Shown here one piece after another: positions 8,306 to 16,900 of a stretch of DNA of 64,000 bases. Position 1 is the stretch's first letter, and each line of letters begins with the position of its first letter. A program made the translations under genes and the position numbers. Source of the stretch: Desulforhopalus sp. GTDB taxonomy: Bacteria > Desulfobacterota > Desulfobulbia > Desulfobulbales > Desulfocapsaceae. Under the pieces are notes generated by a model that was given only the letters and a program-made list of their open reading frames with translations, had not been told where the DNA came from and did no database searches. The stretch is taken from assembly GCA_030247675.1 (NCBI GenBank), contig JAOTRX010000009.1, positions 62,001-126,000 on the forward strand. Reading direction: 5' to 3'.

Positions 8306-9385
8306 ATGGGTAAAAATCTGATCTTCCTTCCCATCATCGCCGCGGTGGTCCTGGTGCAACTCCTCACCGCCTGGACCGGCAGTGCCTATTACCTGACGCA
8401 GCTGACCATGTCCGCCTATTACTCGCTGCTCATTGTCGGTCTCTGTGTGCTGATGGGTTACGCTGGGCAGATTTCCCTCGGTCATGCCGGTTTCTTTGCC
8501 ATCGGCGGCTATCTCTCGGCGGCCCTGACCACCCGCAACCTCATGCCATACGCCGGTCAATGGCCGGTGCGCCTGCTCGACTCCCTCGGCTGTCTGCAGG
8601 CCGGCCAGGATATCTACGGTGAGCCACTGCTGGTGGTCCTGCCCTGGGTTGCCTGCATCATCGCGGTTCTCGTCGCCCTGGGAATTTCCTTTGTTCTCGG
8701 CATTCCGGTGCTGAAGTTAAAAGGCCACTACCTGGCCATGGCTACCCTCGGATTTGGCATCATCATCTACCGGATCGTCCTGGCCAGCGCCTATTTCGGC
8801 GAGGCGGACGGCATCTCCGGTGTTCCCGGTTTCATGCTGGTGCCGGGATTGCAGATCAGCGGCGATGCCGCCTGGCGGGTGCCGAATTATTACATCGCCT
8901 GGACCGTGCTCCTCCTGGCCGTGCTCCTCCTCAGGCATCTCATCGACTCCAGGGTGGGCAGGGCACTTCGGGCCATTCACGGCTCGCCGGAGGCGGCCGA
9001 TGCCATGGGCGTCGATACCGCCCGTTTCAAACTGCAGACCTTCATGCTGTCGGCGGTGTTTTCGGCCCTGGCCGGGGTGCTGCTCACCCACTATAACGGG
9101 GGGATCGGGCCCTCCGAGGCGGGTGTCATGAAATCGGTGCGCTATGTGGCCATCGTTGCGGTCGGCGGCATGGCCAACCTCTGGGGGGCGCTGGCCATGG
9201 GCATCGTCCTTAATTTCCTGTCACTGCGTGGCTTCTTCGGCACTTACGACGATGCGGTCTTCGGTGCCATTCTTATTGCTATCATGCTCTTTGCCCCGAA
9301 TGGTATCCTCAGTCTCCAGCTTGGCCGGGTCTGGCAGTATCTGCCGTTTCTCCGGCGGAAAAAGCCTGCGGCAAAGGAGGCCTAG
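8306..9385 (+). CDS. livM: Branched-chain amino-acid-type ABC permease LivM
   Basis: A 359-residue membrane protein with the LivM motifs GYAGQISLGHAGFFAIGGY (residues about 49-67) and YVAIVAVGGMANLWGALAMG near the C-terminus. The ATG at 8306 has GGAG 11 bases upstream; a TTG three codons earlier overlaps the livH stop. The stop TAG is followed immediately by the livG ATG. The loop after the LAMATLGFG stretch is of ordinary LivM type. Confidence 0.92.
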   Translation: MGKNLIFLPIIAAVVLVQLLTAWTGSAYYLTQLTMSAYYSLLIVGLCVLMGYAGQISLGHAGFFAIGGYLSAALTTRNLMPYAGQWPVRLLDSLGCLQAGQDIYGEPLLVVLPWVACIIAVLVALGISFVLGIPVLKLKGHYLAMATLGFGIIIYRIVLASAYFGEADGISGVPGFMLVPGLQISGDAAWRVPNYYIAWTVLLLAVLLLRHLIDSRVGRALRAIHGSPEAADAMGVDTARFKLQTFMLSAVFSALAGVLLTHYNGGIGPSEAGVMKSVRYVAIVAVGGMANLWGALAMGIVLNFLSLRGFFGTYDDAVFGAILIAIMLFAPNGILSLQLGRVWQYLPFLRRKKPAAKEA

Positions 9386-10144
9386 ATGACGACGATTCTT
9401 CAGGTGGATGAGCTCAGTAAGCGGTTTGGTGGCCTGCAGGCGGTCGATGGCGTCAGTTTCTCGCTGCAGCAGGGGGCGATCAAGGCGGTCATCGGCCCGA
9501 ATGGCGCCGGCAAGACGACACTTTTTAACCTGATTGCCGGGATGCTGCCCCCCACCTCGGGGACCATCCGTTTTCAGGACAGGGCCATAGGCGGCATGCG
9601 GCCGTTTCGGGTGGCTGAACTGGGGATCGCCAGAACCTTTCAGAATATCAAGATGTTCGCCGGCATGACGGCGCTTGAAAACGTCATGGTTGGTAGGCAT
9701 GTACGTTCGCATTCCGGATTTCTCGCCTCGATGTTTCGCAGTTCCGGTTGCCGCCGGGAAGAAAAGGCCATTCGGCTAAAATCCCTGGAACTCCTCGATT
9801 TTTTGGGTATCGCCAATTGCGCCGATACCCTGGCTACCAACCTCGCCTTCGGCCAGCAACGTGCCGTGGAAATGGCCAGGGCCCTGGCCCTGGAGCCCTC
9901 GCTGCTCCTCCTCGACGAACCGGCGGCGGGCCTGAATATCTACGAGACGGCGGAGCTCGGCAGGCTGATCGTCCGTATACGTGACTTAGGGATCACCGTC
10001 CTCCTGGTGGAACACGATATGTCCCTGGTCATGGATATCTCTGATGAAATAGTGGTTCTCAGCTTTGGCCGGAAGATTGCCGAGGACGTGCCGAAGGTGA
10101 TTCAAGGCGATCCGGAAGTCATCAAGGTCTATCTTGGAGAGTAG
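9386..10144 (+). CDS. livG: Branched-chain amino-acid-type ABC ATPase LivG
   Basis: A 252-residue cytoplasmic ATPase: Walker A GPNGAGKTTLFN (residues about 37-48), the LivG insert ARTFQNIKMF, a signature LAFGQQRAVEMARAL in place of LSGGQ, as is usual for LivG, Walker B LLLLDEPAAGLN, and the H-loop LLVEHDMSLVMDI. The SD is AAAGGAGG. The start abuts the livM stop. Confidence 0.93.
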   Translation: MTTILQVDELSKRFGGLQAVDGVSFSLQQGAIKAVIGPNGAGKTTLFNLIAGMLPPTSGTIRFQDRAIGGMRPFRVAELGIARTFQNIKMFAGMTALENVMVGRHVRSHSGFLASMFRSSGCRREEKAIRLKSLELLDFLGIANCADTLATNLAFGQQRAVEMARALALEPSLLLLDEPAAGLNIYETAELGRLIVRIRDLGITVLLVEHDMSLVMDISDEIVVLSFGRKIAEDVPKVIQGDPEVIKVYLGE

Positions 10145-10174
10145 CCCTATGCGGCCAATTGTGATGGGTGCAGG

Positions 10175-10900
10175 ATGTTAAAGATACGAAATCTTGAGGC
10201 GGGATACGGCAAGCTGCGGGTGCTGAAAAATATCTCGATGCATGTCAAGGCCGGTGAGATCGTGGCGATCATCGGGGCAAACGGGGCGGGTAAGACGACA
10301 CTGCTGGCGACCATCGCCGGCTTGATCCGGGCCACCTCCGGGGAGGTTCGTTTTCAGGGCGAGGATATCTCCAAGCTTGCCGCCGCCAAGATCCCCGGCA
10401 GGGGCTGTGTCATGGTGCCGGAGGGTCGGCAGGTATTCGCCTCGATGACCGTGGCCGACAACCTCATCCTTGGCGGCCATGCCCTGGCAAGGCAGCACAA
10501 AAAAGACCTGAACCGCCTTCTTGACCACCAGTACGAGTTGTTTCCGATCCTCAAAGAGCGCCGGTCGCAGTTCGCCGGCACCTTGTCCGGTGGCGAACAA
10601 CAGATGTTGGCGATGGGCCGGGCCCTCATGTCCAAGCCGTCGCTGGTGATGATGGATGAGCCCTCGACGGGCCTTGCCCCGCTCATTGTCCGCGATATCT
10701 TCCAGATCATCGTCCGGCTGCGGGCGGAGGGCAATACGGTCCTGCTGGTCGAACAGAATGCCAAGGCGGCCCTGGCCATCGCTGACCGCGGCTATGTCCT
10801 TGAGACCGGCAAGGTCATCATCCAGGGGCCTGCCGAGGACCTCCTGGCCAATAAAGATGTCCAGCGGGCCTACCTTGGACGGGAAAAACTGGAGGAGTGA
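10175..10900 (+). CDS. livF: Branched-chain amino-acid-type ABC ATPase LivF
   Basis: The 241-residue partner ATPase of LivG. It has Walker A GANGAGKTTLL, the LivF-typical RGCVMVPEGRQVFASMTV, signature LSGGEQQMLAMGRAL, Walker B LVMMDEPSTGLAP and LLVEQNAKAAL. It lies 30 bases after livG and is the last transporter gene. A 152-base gap then leads to the CoA ligase. Confidence 0.93.
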   Translation: MLKIRNLEAGYGKLRVLKNISMHVKAGEIVAIIGANGAGKTTLLATIAGLIRATSGEVRFQGEDISKLAAAKIPGRGCVMVPEGRQVFASMTVADNLILGGHALARQHKKDLNRLLDHQYELFPILKERRSQFAGTLSGGEQQMLAMGRALMSKPSLVMMDEPSTGLAPLIVRDIFQIIVRLRAEGNTVLLVEQNAKAALAIADRGYVLETGKVIIQGPAEDLLANKDVQRAYLGREKLEE

Positions 10901-11052
10901 AAGGTCTTCTTGCAGTGAATCGTACTTTTTCCTTCCAGAATTTGCCATTATCCTAGACAATAGAAGAACCATGACGGCTCTTAATTGATAATTCCTTCTT
11001 TTCAGAAAGAAGAGTTCTTTTCCAAATATAGCAGAGGAATTGGAGGTGGACG

Positions 11053-12351
11053 ATGTATTGGCAAAAGGAATTTGAATGCATGCCCCGCGAGGAACTAGAG
11101 CAACTGCAACTGGAGAGGCTTCAGTCAACCCTCTACCGCTTGGGGACCCATGTGCCTTTTTACCGGCGGAAACTGCGCGAAGCCAAGGTCGACTACGAAG
11201 CCATAACCTCCCTTGACGCCCTGCGCAGTCTGCCTTTTACCATGAAGGAAGACCTTCACGCCAGCTACCCCTATGGCCTTTTTGCCGTGCCGCTGCGGGA
11301 TGTGGTGAGGATTCATTCCTCACCCGGCACCGCCGGCATGACCACGGTCGTCGGCTATACCCGCAACGACATCAAGAATTGGTCGGATCTGGTGGCGCGG
11401 GTCCTGCGTGGCGCCGGAGTGACCGCCGAGGATGTGGTGCAGGTTGCCTATGACTACGGCATTTTCACCGGCGGCCTCGGCCTGCATTACGGTGCCGAAC
11501 GGCTCGGCGCCTCGGTCATTCCCATTTCCTCCGGCAATATCAAACGGCAGATCCGCATCATGCGCGACTTCAAGACCACGGCTCTGGTCTGTACCGCCTC
11601 GCATGCCCTGAAACTTGCCGACGTGATGATGGATATGGGTATTAATTCCAGCGAATTGTCCCTGAAGTACGGGGTATTCGGGGCGGAGCCCTGGTCGGAA
11701 ACCATGCGCCGGGAGATTTCTTCCCGCCTCGGCATTATCGCCACAGACAACTACGGGCTGTCCGAGGTTATGGGACCGGGGGTCGCCGGCGAGTGCCGGG
11801 AATGCAACGGTCTGCATATCAACGAGGACCATTTCCTGGTGGAGATGCTGCATCCGGTAACCCTTGAACCGGTTGCCCCCGGTGAGATCGGCGAATTGGT
11901 TATTACTACCCTGACCAAGGAGGCCTTCCCGATCATCCGCTATCGCACCCGCGACCTCGCCCGCCAGCTGCCGGGGGATTGTCCCTGCGGCCGGACCCTC
12001 GCCCGGATTAGCCGAATTCTCGGTCGTACCGACGACATGCTCATCATCCGGGGCGTCAATGTCTTTCCCGCCCAGATCGAGGCGGTACTGTCCGACATCA
12101 ACGGCACCGAACCGCCCTACCTGATCATTGTCGACCGGGAGAATCATGAGGATAAGCTGACCGTCATGGTCGAGGTCACCGAATCGCTGTTCTTTGACGA
12201 GGTACGAAAGCAGTGGGCCCTGGCCGACACCCTGCAGGAGCGCCTGATCTCCGACCTGGGCATCCATGTCCATGTCAAACTCGTCGAAGAAAAGACCCTC
12301 GAACGGATCGACAGCAAGGGCAAAAAAGTCATCGATAACCGCAAGATTTAG
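11053..12351 (+). CDS. Phenylacetate-CoA-ligase-like adenylating enzyme (PaaK family)
   Basis: This 432-residue cytoplasmic AMP-forming aryl-CoA ligase has the N-terminal THVPFYRRKLREA, the ATP-binding loop as SSPGTAGMTTVVGYT, DNYGLSEVMGPGVAGEC, YRTRDLAR, and the hinge RTDDMLIIRGVNVFPAQIE, all PaaK hallmarks. In typical members the loop is SSGTTGKPTVVGYT; here the lysine is Met and one Thr is Ala. It probably makes phenylacetyl- or a related arylacetyl-CoA from acids imported by the upstream liv system, but the substrate is inferred. The SD is GGAGG. Confidence 0.82.
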   Translation: MYWQKEFECMPREELEQLQLERLQSTLYRLGTHVPFYRRKLREAKVDYEAITSLDALRSLPFTMKEDLHASYPYGLFAVPLRDVVRIHSSPGTAGMTTVVGYTRNDIKNWSDLVARVLRGAGVTAEDVVQVAYDYGIFTGGLGLHYGAERLGASVIPISSGNIKRQIRIMRDFKTTALVCTASHALKLADVMMDMGINSSELSLKYGVFGAEPWSETMRREISSRLGIIATDNYGLSEVMGPGVAGECRECNGLHINEDHFLVEMLHPVTLEPVAPGEIGELVITTLTKEAFPIIRYRTRDLARQLPGDCPCGRTLARISRILGRTDDMLIIRGVNVFPAQIEAVLSDINGTEPPYLIIVDRENHEDKLTVMVEVTESLFFDEVRKQWALADTLQERLISDLGIHVHVKLVEEKTLERIDSKGKKVIDNRKI

Positions 12352-12357
12352 AAACGA

Positions 12358-12430
12358 AATAACTTGAACCTTTGCCCCATTTCTTTATGGCCAAGGATAC
12401 CGTCTCAGGGGGCACTGCGTTCAAGTTATT
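12358..12430. terminator. Long inverted repeat between convergent paaK-like and glycosyltransferase genes
   Basis: AATAACTTGAAC (12358-12369) pairs perfectly with GTTCAAGTTATT (12419-12430), and an inner TGCCCC/GGGGCA can extend the stem. The right arm includes the stop codon of the minus-strand glycosyltransferase. It lies between two converging genes, so a bidirectional transcript end is plausible, although no U-run is present and the loop is long. Confidence 0.4.
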
Positions 12431-14447
12431 GTCTCTGAACGGCTTTGCGCCGCCCCCTATAATAATACCGATAAAAAGCCTTGCCCTTATCGCGCACCAG
12501 ACCAAGACTGCGCAGTATTAAATACATCGCCGAAAGACTGATCACCTGCAGGGTGTTGCGGCCGTAGCCGACCTTTTCCCAACGCCGGTGCGAGGCGATG
12601 ACCGGGGTGCGGAGGAGGGTCAGTGCCCCGGCCTGGCGGGTTGCAATAGACAGTTCGATATCCTCCATAAGCTTGTAATCGGGAAAATTCTCCGGCGCTA
12701 TCGCCGCTCGGCGGAAAAATTGCACCTGGTCGCCAAAGGCGATGCCGCACCAAAGGACGCGGAGGTCATTGAGGACCTCGGTAATGCGAAAACGCATGGC
12801 CGGATGCAGGTAACGGGCGGTGCAGGCCCCCCCGGCAACATGGGGATGCCCCAGACAATGCTGCCAAATCCGCTCTACCGTTGCCGGACCGAGGCGGCTG
12901 TCGGCATGGACGATGATCAACAGATCTCCATTGGCCTCGCGGTAGCCGGCGGCTATCTGGGTGCCGCGCCCAGGGGGAGAGTGCAGGATGCGGACCCGCC
13001 GGTCGCTTTCAGCAAGGGCAATGGTTGCGTCGGTCGAGCCGCCGTCAATGACCAGGATCTCCGCCGGAATCTCCGGGGCAATGATGATGGTATCAAGACA
13101 CGCACCGATATTTTCCGCCTCGTTACAGACCGGCACGAGGATTGAGAGGCTGCCGGGAGGGGGGAAGACGGCTGGGGCTACGGGGGAACGGCGATAAAGG
13201 CCACCGGCCACCGCCAGCAGAAAGGGTGCGAATTCAAGAAAAAGCAGCCAGGAGGGCACCTGCCAGTGCTGGGTCCCGGCATGGCGCAGGCTGACAGAGA
13301 GCAGCAGGGTCGCGGTAGTGGCGAGGATCAGCCAGGGAATGCTGCGATACAGGACGGCGAAGGGCAGGACCATCGCGAAATACCAGGGGTGGACAACCGG
13401 ACTGCACAGCAGCAGGAGTCCAAGCACCAGCATCCCTGCCCGCAGCTGGTGGGGATCGAGGACCCAGAGGCAGCAGTAGCCCAAAGCAAAGATGGCAATT
13501 CCGGCCATGCCTGCTGCTGAAGGGGTGAGGAACGGGGCAAAGAGGAGCTGCACCAGGGAATTAAAGGTCTCGGCGCCGGCAAAGCGGCTGAGGGTATAGC
13601 AGTGGGCGAGAAAGCCGTCGCCGAAGGGCAGCCACAGGCAAAAGGGCAGAAGGGCCAGCGGCCAGAAACGCTTTGCGACACGTCTCATGGCAAAGGGCAG
13701 CAGCACCGCCGCCGATATCTTGACGGTTGCGGCAAGGCCCACCAGAAAAAGTCCGCGGCGGGCGTGGCCCCAATGGAGGGCGAGAAGACCGGCAAAAAGC
13801 GGCAGCACCAGGAGCGGTTCAAGGTGGCCTTCGCCAACCAGCAGCAGCGGCGGCAGGGGATGCGCGGCATACAGCCAGCCGTGGCGCCGGTCCATGCCGT
13901 GTCTGTACAGGGCGATCAGCAGGAGCCAGAGGACTGCCATGTCGCCTGCCAGAAAGAGGAGCTTCAGGACCAGAACCGGGTGGTCGCTCAGCTGGGCGGC
14001 ACGAAAGATCAGCTGGGCCAGTGGGCCATAGACGGCTGGATAGTCTTTATGATTGATTTCCACCCAGCCCGGATTGCGGAAGGGCTCGGTCATCGGCGAA
14101 GAGGGTGCAACCAGGTAGGGATTGACTCCGGCATGCTGCAGATGCCCCTCCCAGACATAGCGGTTGAGGTCGGAGTTGTGCGGCCAGAAAAGAAAGATCA
14201 GCCGCAGCATCAGGGCGAAGAGGAGGATCGTTGGCAGGGCGTGTTTGCCGGGTCGGTAGTGCCACAGCAATACCATGCCGCCGGTCATCAACGATAAACC
14301 GGCAAAAAACCATACCAGGGAACCGCCGCCGGCGAACTGACCGACAAAGAGTAAGCATATCCCGCTAAGAGAAAGGATTCCCCCGCAGAGGAAGGGGATG
14401 GGGATGGCTAAAGACCCTGGCACGCGTTTGCCTCCAGTCGTCGTCAT
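12426..14447 (-). CDS. Two-domain membrane glycosyltransferase: GT87-like mannosyltransferase fused to GT2 (TIGR04283-like)
   Basis: A 673-residue fusion. Residues 1-430 are a polytopic GT-C enzyme resembling GT87 polyprenol-sugar-dependent transferases: many hydrophobic helices, the loop WPHNSDLNRYVWEGHLQ after the first helices, and VVHPWYFAMVLP. Residues about 432-665 form a GT2 domain with SLSILVPVCNEAENIGACLD, IDGGSTDATI, IIVHADSRLGP (metal-binding DXD equivalent HAD) and DYKLMEDIELSI, closest to the TIGR04283 group. The two halves are usually separate proteins. Its glycan target is unknown. Translation starts at 14447. Confidence 0.75.
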   Translation of the reverse strand: MTTTGGKRVPGSLAIPIPFLCGGILSLSGICLLFVGQFAGGGSLVWFFAGLSLMTGGMVLLWHYRPGKHALPTILLFALMLRLIFLFWPHNSDLNRYVWEGHLQHAGVNPYLVAPSSPMTEPFRNPGWVEINHKDYPAVYGPLAQLIFRAAQLSDHPVLVLKLLFLAGDMAVLWLLLIALYRHGMDRRHGWLYAAHPLPPLLLVGEGHLEPLLVLPLFAGLLALHWGHARRGLFLVGLAATVKISAAVLLPFAMRRVAKRFWPLALLPFCLWLPFGDGFLAHCYTLSRFAGAETFNSLVQLLFAPFLTPSAAGMAGIAIFALGYCCLWVLDPHQLRAGMLVLGLLLLCSPVVHPWYFAMVLPFAVLYRSIPWLILATTATLLLSVSLRHAGTQHWQVPSWLLFLEFAPFLLAVAGGLYRRSPVAPAVFPPPGSLSILVPVCNEAENIGACLDTIIIAPEIPAEILVIDGGSTDATIALAESDRRVRILHSPPGRGTQIAAGYREANGDLLIIVHADSRLGPATVERIWQHCLGHPHVAGGACTARYLHPAMRFRITEVLNDLRVLWCGIAFGDQVQFFRRAAIAPENFPDYKLMEDIELSIATRQAGALTLLRTPVIASHRRWEKVGYGRNTLQVISLSAMYLILRSLGLVRDKGKAFYRYYYRGRRKAVQRQ

Positions 14448-14670
14448 GGGCGGTATCCCGGCCCGGGTAAATGGCAGGCGGGATGGGCAAGAAATTACCG
14501 GGGCATGATGCCGCAGTATCTCGATCTTCTTACCAGAATCTGATTTCTACGGCAAGCTGCTTAGCTCATTGACGGTGTTTTGGCCTCTGCCCGGAATCCT
14601 CCTGGCGTCTGGGTGGAGGTAGCTGGCGGGAAACTGAGGGCGGCAGGAAAGGATCGTTCAAAGGAGGCGC

Positions 14671-14694
14671 GAGGGGCCGGCGCACCGGCCCCTC
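14671..14694 (-). terminator. GC-rich hairpin after the universal stress gene
   Basis: A perfect 10-bp stem, GAGGGGCCGG-CGCA-CCGGCCCCTC, begins 29 bases beyond the stop of the minus-strand universal stress gene. No U-run follows on either strand, so it may end the mRNA or only protect it. Confidence 0.45.
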
Positions 14695-14722
14695 GGGAGT
14701 AAAAGGAAGAAGCCGGCCTCGG

Positions 14723-15664
14723 TCAAACAACAATGCACAGTGCCTCTGTCCGTGCCATCTGGGTCAGCTTATTGGTGACCCTGCCCATGGAAAATTCGGC
14801 GACCTTGGTCATGCCACGTCGTCCAACAACGATCGTCCCGTAGCCATTTTGTCGGGCCTCCTGGACTATGGCGGCCGCCCGGCTTTTTACCGAGGTGATG
14901 ATCTTGCTGGAGACCCTGGATGGGGCAATGTTCATTTTCTCAAGGTGCTCCTTGGCGAGTTGCAGGGCCGGTTGAATCTTGCTTTCGGCATCACGCAGCA
15001 GTTGCTGGCGATAGGCCTCGGGAAAGATATCCTCCATTCCCTCAGTGGAGATATTAATGCCCCGGATTGCATGGAAAAGGGTCATGGAGTTGTTGTTGTG
15101 GTTGAGCAGATCGGCGCTGTGATCAACCGCCTTTTGCCCGCCATCCGAGGAATCCATGGCGATCAGAACCTTGTTCGAGTTGGGCTTACCGCCAATCAGC
15201 CACAGGGAAAAGGTGCTGGCGGCACCGAGGACCTTACTGGCGACACTACCAAGGGGGGTGCCTTCTTCGGCGCTCGCCTTACCGCGGCCGAGTACCACGA
15301 CATCATATCCTTGCCGGGCCAGGGCGACGATATCCCGGGCGATGCCCTCTTTTTGCCTGCCGATTTGGGTGACAATTGCCGACTGGTTAAATCCGGCCTC
15401 CTGGAAGAGAATCTTGGCGTTGTCCATGAAGGTGTTGGCGATGGCCTCCTGTTGTTGTTCCCAGGCACGTAGTGACTCTATCTTTTCCTGCCAGGCTGGA
15501 TCATTGCCGAGATCCCAAAAAACCTCAGGCACCTTACTCATGACCTGGTAAACAACGATTTCCACTCTGCTGGGGGGGACTGTCGCAGAAACATAACGAA
15601 GCGCGTCCAAGGATTGTTCCGATCCATCGACAGCTACGAGTATTTTTCTTTTCTGTACACTCAT
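14723..15664 (-). CDS. Tandem universal stress protein (two UspA domains)
   Basis: The 313-residue cytoplasmic protein has two Usp domains: residues about 1-150 (KILVAVDGSEQSLDAL, and the nucleotide-loop-like GRGKASAEEGTPLGSVASKV) and about 160-313 (KVLIAMDSSDGG, GRRGMTKVAEFSMGRVTNKL). The second has the G-x2-G-x9-G-type ATP-binding pattern. The SD GGAGGAG is 6 bases before the ATG. The role is probably stress or starvation adaptation; no partner is evident. Confidence 0.88.
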   Translation of the reverse strand: MSVQKRKILVAVDGSEQSLDALRYVSATVPPSRVEIVVYQVMSKVPEVFWDLGNDPAWQEKIESLRAWEQQQEAIANTFMDNAKILFQEAGFNQSAIVTQIGRQKEGIARDIVALARQGYDVVVLGRGKASAEEGTPLGSVASKVLGAASTFSLWLIGGKPNSNKVLIAMDSSDGGQKAVDHSADLLNHNNNSMTLFHAIRGINISTEGMEDIFPEAYRQQLLRDAESKIQPALQLAKEHLEKMNIAPSRVSSKIITSVKSRAAAIVQEARQNGYGTIVVGRRGMTKVAEFSMGRVTNKLTQMARTEALCIVV

Positions 15665-16270
15665 CTTTTACTCCTCCATTGACCCATATTTGGTGTTGCT
15701 CAAGCGCCAGAACCATTTTATGAAGGTCCATATCCCTCATGGCGGGGGCAGTCTGCTGCTTTCCGGCAACGGTGTTATTCCTTTGTCCTTTCAAAAGAGA
15801 TGCCAGTCCTGGAGGAAAAGAGGTAACTTGCCGAATTTTCGTGTAATGCCGGTTCGCTCTAGCCTGGAAGCGGGGATATGGCAAAGGGGTGGTAACAGAG
15901 AAATCTGTGTGGAGTTGGTAACAGATCATCCCCTGGTGAGGAGATCCTGTTGTATTGCCGGGTTTTTTTCTATGTGTCCGGAAAGTTACACGGCCGGCGA
16001 AAGGACACATTTCTTGTGCAGTAATGGTAACATCCTCAAATTGTCCGGCGGCCATAGCTTAAGGTGATCCGGTGACAGTAAAAAAGCAGATAAACGTTGC
16101 GAAAAAGAGTAAGGAGATATAGTTTTGCTGGCACCTTGTTGGTTCATCCCCCGAACCCCATAAAAGGGACTTTCTTGAGGTATCCCTTGTGGGTGTATGC
16201 ATCACTTGCAGAAATTTAAGCCGCGGCTATTTTTTGCAGGTGACTAAAATAGCCTGACAGGAGCATCGTT
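15665..16270. other. Intergenic region, 606 bases
   Basis: No convincing gene was found. The open frames here have neither an SD nor a recognisable peptide. It must hold the promoter of the universal stress gene (left, minus strand) and of the phosphate operon (right). The hairpin before the phosphate operon (16225-16254) is listed separately. Confidence 0.5.
16225..16254 (+). promoter_or_regulatory. Inverted repeat just upstream of the phosphate operon
   Basis: GGCTATTTT (16225-16233) and AAAATAGCC (16246-16254) are perfect 9-bp arms with a 12-base loop, ending 16 bases before the ATG and touching the SD. It could be an operator or a leader hairpin occluding the ribosome site. Confidence 0.4.
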
Positions 16271-16900
16271 ATGGTATTTACACTTTTCCCCAAATCGATC
16301 CGATTCTTTGATCTGCTTATTCAGCAAAATGAAATTCTTAAGGATGTGGCCAGCGAGCTGAGCCGGCTATTCAGCGACTATACCGCTATAGATGAGAACT
16401 ACAAGCGCATAACCCTCAAGGAAGAGGAGGGAGATGAACTCTGTCGGGAGATTGCCCGGCAGCTTTCCGGGTCGTTTATTACCCCGATTGATCGTGAGGA
16501 TATTTACCGCATCAGCCTTGCCCAGGAAGATTCGATTAATGTCTTGAAAAGCATCGCCACCCGAACCCATGTGTCGGGGTTTAGCCGGATACGCTTTCCC
16601 GCCAAGAAAATGCTGGAAAACATCAGCCTCATGGCCATTTCCACCGGAAGGCTGATCTCGGCGCTGCAGGGCAAGGAGGAAGTGGGGCCTCTGGTTCGGG
16701 AAGGCAAGGATCTTAAGCTGGAGTGCGAGATGCTGCTCAGCACCGGTCTTTCGGAGCTCCAGGACGGGGTTATCACCGAGATAAGCGGGGTCGTTGAAAT
16801 CATCAAATGGATACAGATATACGACCGTATCGAACAGGTCACCGAACGGATCGACGATCTGGTGGATGCCATCGAAGAAGTTGTACTGAAAAATGCTTGA
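16271..16900 (+). CDS. DUF47 family PhoU-like accessory protein of PiT transporter
   Basis: A 209-residue helical cytoplasmic protein that starts VFTLFPKSIRFFDLLIQQNE, with EEEGDELCREI and the SGSFITPIDREDIYRIS stretch typical of DUF47 (PhoU-related, Pfam PhoU_div). Family members sit beside PiT phosphate permeases and are thought to modulate them. The stop overlaps the start of the permease gene by 8 bases, a strong sign of a functional pair. Confidence 0.9.
   Translation: MVFTLFPKSIRFFDLLIQQNEILKDVASELSRLFSDYTAIDENYKRITLKEEEGDELCREIARQLSGSFITPIDREDIYRISLAQEDSINVLKSIATRTHVSGFSRIRFPAKKMLENISLMAISTGRLISALQGKEEVGPLVREGKDLKLECEMLLSTGLSELQDGVITEISGVVEIIKWIQIYDRIEQVTERIDDLVDAIEEVVLKNA

Noticed and set aside
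15534..16055. 173-codon frame opposite and beyond the universal stress gene
   Set aside because: It overlaps the universal stress gene start, has no SD and no family resemblance.
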